The position numbers were made by a program, and so were the translations under genes. DNA of 11,126 nt, from contig JADLDX010000376.1 in the NCBI GenBank assembly GCA_020846515.1, forward strand, positions 1 through 11,126. Reading direction: 5' to 3'. A model generated the notes under the pieces. That model was not told where the DNA came from, did not search any database, and saw only the letters and a program-made list of their open reading frames with translations. The stretch comes from Pirellulaceae bacterium. Its GTDB lineage: Bacteria; Planctomycetota; Planctomycetia; Pirellulales; Pirellulaceae. Of this stretch, positions 8,574-11,126 are shown one piece after another (the first letter of the stretch is position 1; each line of letters begins with the position of its first letter).

Positions 8574-9566
8574 GTGAACCAACGGGGCGGTCGCAGTGGC
8601 CTGACGATGAAAGACGCACCATTACCTGGGACATCCGCCACACCTACACCCGCGATCCGGAGATGTATTGAGTTCTTTGCAGGTGTAGGAGGTTTCGCTT
8701 GCGCTTGGCAGCAACTGTGCACGCCAAACAGTGGTGATGCGACCGGTGACAATGCGATAGACGTGGTGGCGATTGATATCGATCAAGAGGCTCGCAGCGT
8801 TTACCAGCTCAATTGGCCTCATACCTATCTGAACCGCGAAATTGAATCGCTCGATGCGTCGATGCTCAAGCGGCTGGACGCTGCGTTGTGGTGGATGTCA
8901 CCGCCCTGCCAACCTTATACGCGTCGGGGAATGCAGCGCGATATCGATGATCCCCGCGCTCGGTCACTCATCCATCTGATTGGCCTGATCGACGCGTTGC
9001 GACCTGCGGTGATTGCTTTAGAAAATGTGGAGGGCTTCGCCAACTCGCAAGCGCGACAACTGCTCCAGCAGCAACTCGATCGCTGTGGTTATCAAGTGCA
9101 AAGTCGCTTGTTGTGTCCGACGGAATTGGGCTGGCCCAACCGGCGTCCGCGTTTTTACCTCTTGGCCAGCCTGAAACCACTGCCGGCCTGGGCTCCCCTG
9201 CCCCGTTACCACGTCTCGGTCCAAGACATCGTTGCCAGTTGCGCAGTGGACAGTCTGTCTCTAACAGTGGATCAACAGTTGGTTGAGCAATTTGGGCGGG
9301 CCATGGATCGCATACGTCTTGATGAACCAGACTGCGTGACGGCTTGTTTCGGCAGCAGCTATGGTAAGTCCCTGCTGCATGCGGGGTCTTACATCACAAA
9401 TGGTTCGCAGTGGCGACGTTTTGCGCCGCAGGAAGTGGCGCGTCTATTGGGATTTCCAGCTACTTTCGTTTTGCCTGAGCGACTCAGCCCGCGGCGCGCA
9501 TGGAAGCTGTTGGGTAACAGTCTATCGATCCCAGCGGTGCGTTACGTACTATCGCATGTCTCGTAG
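8574..9566 (+). CDS. Dnmt2/TRDMT1-like cytosine-C5 methyltransferase, probably tRNA-specific
   Basis: This AdoMet-dependent cytosine-C5 methyltransferase has all core motifs in order (330-residue numbering): motif I FFAGVGG at 34-40, motif IV SPPCQPYTRRG at 109-119 with nucleophile Cys112, motif VI ENVEGF at 150-155, motif VIII with RPR at 191-193, and motif X GNS at 314-316. Several features point to Dnmt2 rather than a DNA methylase. MSPPCQPYT replaces the usual GGPPCQPFS. DDPRARSLIHL follows it, as in Dnmt2. LLCPTELGWPNRRPRFYLLA matches the Dnmt2 motif VIII region. A CFG-x3-YG segment at 258-264 occupies the place of the CFT signature, and the target-recognition region is short. The family methylates C38 of tRNA-Asp; a Geobacter homologue prefers tRNA-Glu. 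The start is GTG 8574 (in-frame TAA just upstream) or ATG 8607, giving 319 residues; neither has a clear Shine-Dalgarno site. No restriction gene is adjacent. Catalytic class is near certain; RNA specificity is inferred. Confidence 0.9.
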   Translation: MNQRGGRSGLTMKDAPLPGTSATPTPAIRRCIEFFAGVGGFACAWQQLCTPNSGDATGDNAIDVVAIDIDQEARSVYQLNWPHTYLNREIESLDASMLKRLDAALWWMSPPCQPYTRRGMQRDIDDPRARSLIHLIGLIDALRPAVIALENVEGFANSQARQLLQQQLDRCGYQVQSRLLCPTELGWPNRRPRFYLLASLKPLPAWAPLPRYHVSVQDIVASCAVDSLSLTVDQQLVEQFGRAMDRIRLDEPDCVTACFGSSYGKSLLHAGSYITNGSQWRRFAPQEVARLLGFPATFVLPERLSPRRAWKLLGNSLSIPAVRYVLSHVS

Positions 9567-9599
9567 ACGAATCGCTCCGCGACTCGTCAAATCTTTCTT
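9566..9599 (+). terminator. Hairpin after the methyltransferase stop, probable terminator
   Basis: The last base of the TAG stop begins a 10-pair stem with one A-C mismatch: left arm GACGAATCGC (9566-9575), loop TCC, right arm GCGACTCGTC (9579-9588). It is followed by an A/T-rich stretch with TCTTTCTT at 9592-9599. The T tract is interrupted, so this is a plausible but imperfect intrinsic terminator. Confidence 0.5.
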
Positions 9600-9605
9600 A
9601 TCCTC

Positions 9606-9630
9606 GTAGCCACCGTCGCCAGACGGTGGA
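9606..9630 (+). repeat. GTAG-headed REP-like palindrome, copy 1
   Basis: This 25-bp unit consists of GTAG, stem arm CCACCGTC, loop GCCA, stem arm GACGGTGG and a final A. The 8-bp stem is perfect. The GTAG foot followed by a palindrome is the layout of REP elements mobilised by RAYT (REP-associated tyrosine) transposases. It lies downstream of the methyltransferase and is identical to copy 2. Confidence 0.85.
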
Positions 9631-9648
9631 CTTGGCTTGCCAAACTGG

Positions 9649-9673
9649 GTAGCCACCGTCGCCAGACGGTGGA
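9649..9673 (+). repeat. GTAG-headed REP-like palindrome, copy 2
   Basis: This copy is identical to copy 1 over all 25 bases, 43 bp downstream and in the same orientation. The next seven bases also match except one (CTCGGCT against CTTGGCT), so the duplicated block is slightly longer than the palindrome. It forms an inverted pair with copy 3. Confidence 0.85.
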
Positions 9674-9690
9674 CTCGGCTGGAGGCGAAA

Positions 9691-9715
9691 TCCACTGCTT
9701 GGCAGCAGTGGCTAC
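9691..9715 (-). repeat. GTAG-headed REP-like palindrome, copy 3 (inverted, covariant stem)
   Basis: Read on the minus strand, this unit has GTAG, arm CCACTGCT, loop GCCA, arm AGCAGTGG and final A. It matches copies 1 and 2 in foot, outer stem and loop, but three of the eight stem pairs differ and each change is compensated on the other arm. It starts five bases after the stop codon of the YdjY-domain gene and is followed on that strand by TTTC, so it could help terminate that transcript. With copy 2 it forms an inverted pair separated by 17 bp. Confidence 0.8.
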
Positions 9716-9720
9716 AAAGC

Positions 9721-10563
9721 TCACTTTTTGGCAGGCGTCAGGATGTCCACCGAAGTAGGCGGTGTGCCTGGTGCGGGCGTGGTGGCAGGCGTCTGGGCTT
9801 CGGGTTTTGTCTGGGCTTCGGGCTTAACGACACGGAACACCAGTCGAATCGGTGTCATGTCTGGTGGGATCAAGTCGGTGTTGGCCACGAAGAGCAGTCC
9901 CGAATTGGCCTGCGAACTTTGGATGGGGACATCCAGTGTGGCGGTAGTAAAGTTCGAAAGACATACCAGATCACCACTTTCGGCTTGATAACGATTCTCG
10001 CCCGTATCGGGATCTTTCCAAAAACTGCTGCCGGCAAAGACCCAATTGACGTCTAACGTTTTTTTCTCTTTGCCGTATTGGGCCACCCACTTGCGGGCGT
10101 CGATCGATTGTTTCTTGCCCTCTTTGTCGAACCATAGAGCGTGAATTGCAATTTCGCTGCCGGTCGGTGGTTCGAATTTGGGTTCCCAGACAACTGGTTT
10201 GCCGGAAACGGCGCCTGCGGCCAGCAAAGCGGTATGGACCACGTGTGCTTTCGTCAGCAAGCCGACGACCGATTCATGTTCCTTGGTACCGGCTGGGCAA
10301 GCGAACATTTCCAGTTGACCTTGACGCATAGCGATGTAACCATCGGCCACGACCAAATGTTTTTTAACATCTACCCATACGCGATCATTTTTGGTCAAGC
10401 GTTTCATGTTCGGCGGATCGCCGAACGTTTTTTCCACTTTGGCTAACCGCTCTTCACGGCTCAAATACTGAGCCTGCAGGTTGGATGCAAAAAAATGAAC
10501 CGAGCAACAGAACATGCCGCAGAGCCACAAAAGTGGATGGGACAAATGCGAGCGATTGGGCAT
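9721..10563 (-). CDS. Secreted YdjY-domain protein
   Basis: The product has 280 residues from the ATG at 10563. This start is chosen because AAGGAG lies nine bases upstream and it gives a proper signal peptide; an in-frame ATG at 10608 would only add 15 residues before the signal. Residues 1-31 form the signal peptide (hydrophobic core LLWLCGMFCC at 11-20, likely cleavage after NLQA). The YdjY domain spans about 60-246, with the hallmarks LEMFACP and TKEHES at 84-98, WVFAGSSFWKD at 174-184, SGDLVCLSNF at 196-205, and LDVPIQSSQAN at 210-220. Cys89 and Cys201 are the only cysteines of the mature protein and might pair as a disulfide (inference). The tail from about 248 is Pro/Thr-rich with two KPEAQT repeats. 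The domain is found in E. coli YdjY and many planctomycete proteins, with no established biochemical role. It converges on the methyltransferase gene and is divergent from the gene at 10628. Confidence 0.92.
   Translation of the reverse strand: MPNRSHLSHPLLWLCGMFCCSVHFFASNLQAQYLSREERLAKVEKTFGDPPNMKRLTKNDRVWVDVKKHLVVADGYIAMRQGQLEMFACPAGTKEHESVVGLLTKAHVVHTALLAAGAVSGKPVVWEPKFEPPTGSEIAIHALWFDKEGKKQSIDARKWVAQYGKEKKTLDVNWVFAGSSFWKDPDTGENRYQAESGDLVCLSNFTTATLDVPIQSSQANSGLLFVANTDLIPPDMTPIRLVFRVVKPEAQTKPEAQTPATTPAPGTPPTSVDILTPAKK
9791..9826 (-). repeat. 18-bp tandem repeat in the YdjY-protein tail (KPEAQT x2)
   Basis: Two 18-bp units (9791-9808 and 9809-9826) share GTCTGGGCTTCGGG exactly on the plus strand and differ at the last bases. 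On the coding strand they encode two consecutive KPEAQT hexapeptides in the disordered C-terminal tail. Confidence 0.85.
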
Positions 10564-10572
10564 TGCTTGGGA

Positions 10573-10578
10573 CTCCTT
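10573..10578 (-). promoter_or_regulatory. Shine-Dalgarno site AAGGAG for the YdjY-domain gene
   Basis: AAGGAG on the minus strand is separated by nine bases from the ATG at 10563. It is the only strong ribosome binding site in the window. It favours this start over the upstream in-frame ATG at 10608. Confidence 0.8.
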
Positions 10579-10601
10579 GGCAAAAACCTGGTCAGCCATC
10601 T

Positions 10602-10629
10602 TTGACATTGGTGGCCATCAGAGCACAAT
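10602..10629 (+). promoter_or_regulatory. Possible sigma70-type promoter for the right-edge gene
   Basis: A perfect TTGACA at 10602-10607 is followed after 16 bases by CACAAT (10624-10629, four of six consensus bases). The predicted transcript would begin near 10636, just inside the ORF called from 10628, so if this promoter is used the start codon may be a later one (ATG 10718 or 10730). It lies in the divergent spacer between two genes. Confidence 0.3.
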
Positions 10630-11126
10630 GGTGACTCGCTTATCAGTGTATCACTTCTCGCCCGACGAAGCGACGCCGCTAGTGGACGTCAACGATCGAC
10701 TCGGGTGCTACGTTAGTATGAGTGTATCTATGGACTGGATCGACCCAAGGTTTGCTGAAGAGATTAAAGCCGAGAGAGACGAATCGATCGGTACGGCCAC
10801 CAAGTCTGGCAAGCCACGCCGCAAAACTCTGGTCAGTCGCACACGCGCGGCGCTGGCACAACCGATCGATGTCTGGTCCGCTGCGTATGATCACGCACTG
10901 GGCCGCCTGTGCTGGCCCAAGCATCTTACGCCAGAGTCCACCTTCTTGTGGTCCTGCGTATTGCTCGAGCAAGCCGAGATCTTGGTGCGCGCAGGCATGT
11001 CGGCCAAGCAGATCTCCGGTTTGGCTCAGGCCGTGCCGTCGAGTTCCGAAGTGGATGCCGCCAGATCGGCCTCTCCAGATAGCGCTGGCCGCGAAAGCGT
11101 TTCGGGCTTGATGTCCTGGCCCATCG
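10628..11126 (+). CDS. Unrecognised protein, 3' partial
   Basis: The frame is open from the ATG at 10628 to the right edge (166 codons) without a stop, and its composition is protein-like, unlike the Cys/Arg/Pro/Trp-rich overlapping frames. I do not recognise the family. The visible part is soluble, with no signal peptide or membrane segment. It has a charged region around residues 36-70 (beginning MDWIDPRF, then an acidic/basic helix), a likely helical block at about 85-135 (SAAYDHALGRL, FLWSCVLLEQAEILVRAGM), then a Ser/Ala-rich stretch. No metal-binding or catalytic signature is evident. The start is uncertain: ATG 10718 or ATG 10730 are alternatives, and there is no Shine-Dalgarno site at 10628. 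It is divergent from the YdjY-domain gene with a 64-bp spacer. Confidence 0.65.
   Translation, partial: MVTRLSVYHFSPDEATPLVDVNDRLGCYVSMSVSMDWIDPRFAEEIKAERDESIGTATKSGKPRRKTLVSRTRAALAQPIDVWSAAYDHALGRLCWPKHLTPESTFLWSCVLLEQAEILVRAGMSAKQISGLAQAVPSSSEVDAARSASPDSAGRESVSGLMSWPI

Noticed and set aside
8444..8822. Minus-strand ORFs antisense to the methyltransferase start region
   Set aside because: They overlap conserved motif I of the methyltransferase on the opposite strand and have no domain content.
8574..9566. Restriction-modification or phage-defence methylase
   Set aside because: No endonuclease, specificity subunit or Vsr-like gene is adjacent, and the motif variants fit Dnmt2 better. A solitary DNA methylase is not fully excluded.
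9606..9715. CRISPR array
   Set aside because: Only three units, one inverted, with 18 and 17-bp gaps that do not look like spacers, and no cas gene. The palindromic GTAG layout fits REP elements.
9637..10056. Plus-strand 139-codon ORF across the REP array and YdjY-gene end
   Set aside because: It runs through the palindromes and is antisense to the conserved YdjY domain.
9721..10608. Upstream ATG at 10608 as the start of the YdjY-domain gene
   Set aside because: It adds 15 polar residues before the signal peptide, and the AAGGAG site points to the ATG at 10563.
10679..10972. Minus-strand 97-codon ORF antisense to the right-edge gene
   Set aside because: It is antisense to the better frame, has no ribosome binding site and no recognisable domain.
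10722..11111. Plus-strand 129-codon ORF near the right edge
   Set aside because: Its product is rich in Cys, Arg, Pro, Ser and Trp as typical of a shifted frame, while the overlapping frame from 10628 is open to the edge and protein-like.

Overview
The window reads as chromosomal DNA of a planctomycete, most likely Pirellulales (Rhodopirellula/Blastopirellula-like). The reasons are a giant protein ending in a DUF1583-type C-terminal module, a YdjY-domain secreted protein with the conserved core seen in planctomycetes, moderate GC, several short dispersed repeats, and starts that mostly lack a Shine-Dalgarno sequence. Assignment to phylum is inference from protein families.

Layout. Bases 2-7846 (+) are the 3' part of one very large gene (at least 2,614 codons; the 5' end lies outside the window). 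It encodes a long alpha-helical, TPR-like solenoid followed by a beta-rich DUF1583-like C-terminus, and is interrupted by linkers, three of them made of 15-bp (pentapeptide) tandem repeats. A small convergent gene (7870-8274, -) encodes a protein with two likely membrane segments. Bases 8275-8573 form a roughly 300-bp divergent intergenic region with two related repeat units and a possible 29-codon upstream ORF. Bases 8574-9566 (+) encode a cytosine-C5 methyltransferase whose motifs match the Dnmt2/TRDMT1 tRNA methyltransferase family better than ordinary DNA methylases. The convergent intergenic region 9567-9720 holds a terminator-like hairpin and three copies of a GTAG-headed REP-like palindrome. 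Bases 9721-10563 (-) encode a secreted YdjY-domain protein with a clear Shine-Dalgarno site. From 10628 (+) a gene I do not recognise runs off the right edge.

How the genes fit together. No operon is visible: neighbouring genes alternate in strand, so each is probably transcribed alone. The methyltransferase has no restriction endonuclease, specificity subunit or Vsr-like gene beside it, which fits a solitary RNA-modifying enzyme. The most interesting items are the Dnmt2-like enzyme in a bacterium and the REP elements, whose stems differ by compensatory base-pair changes.
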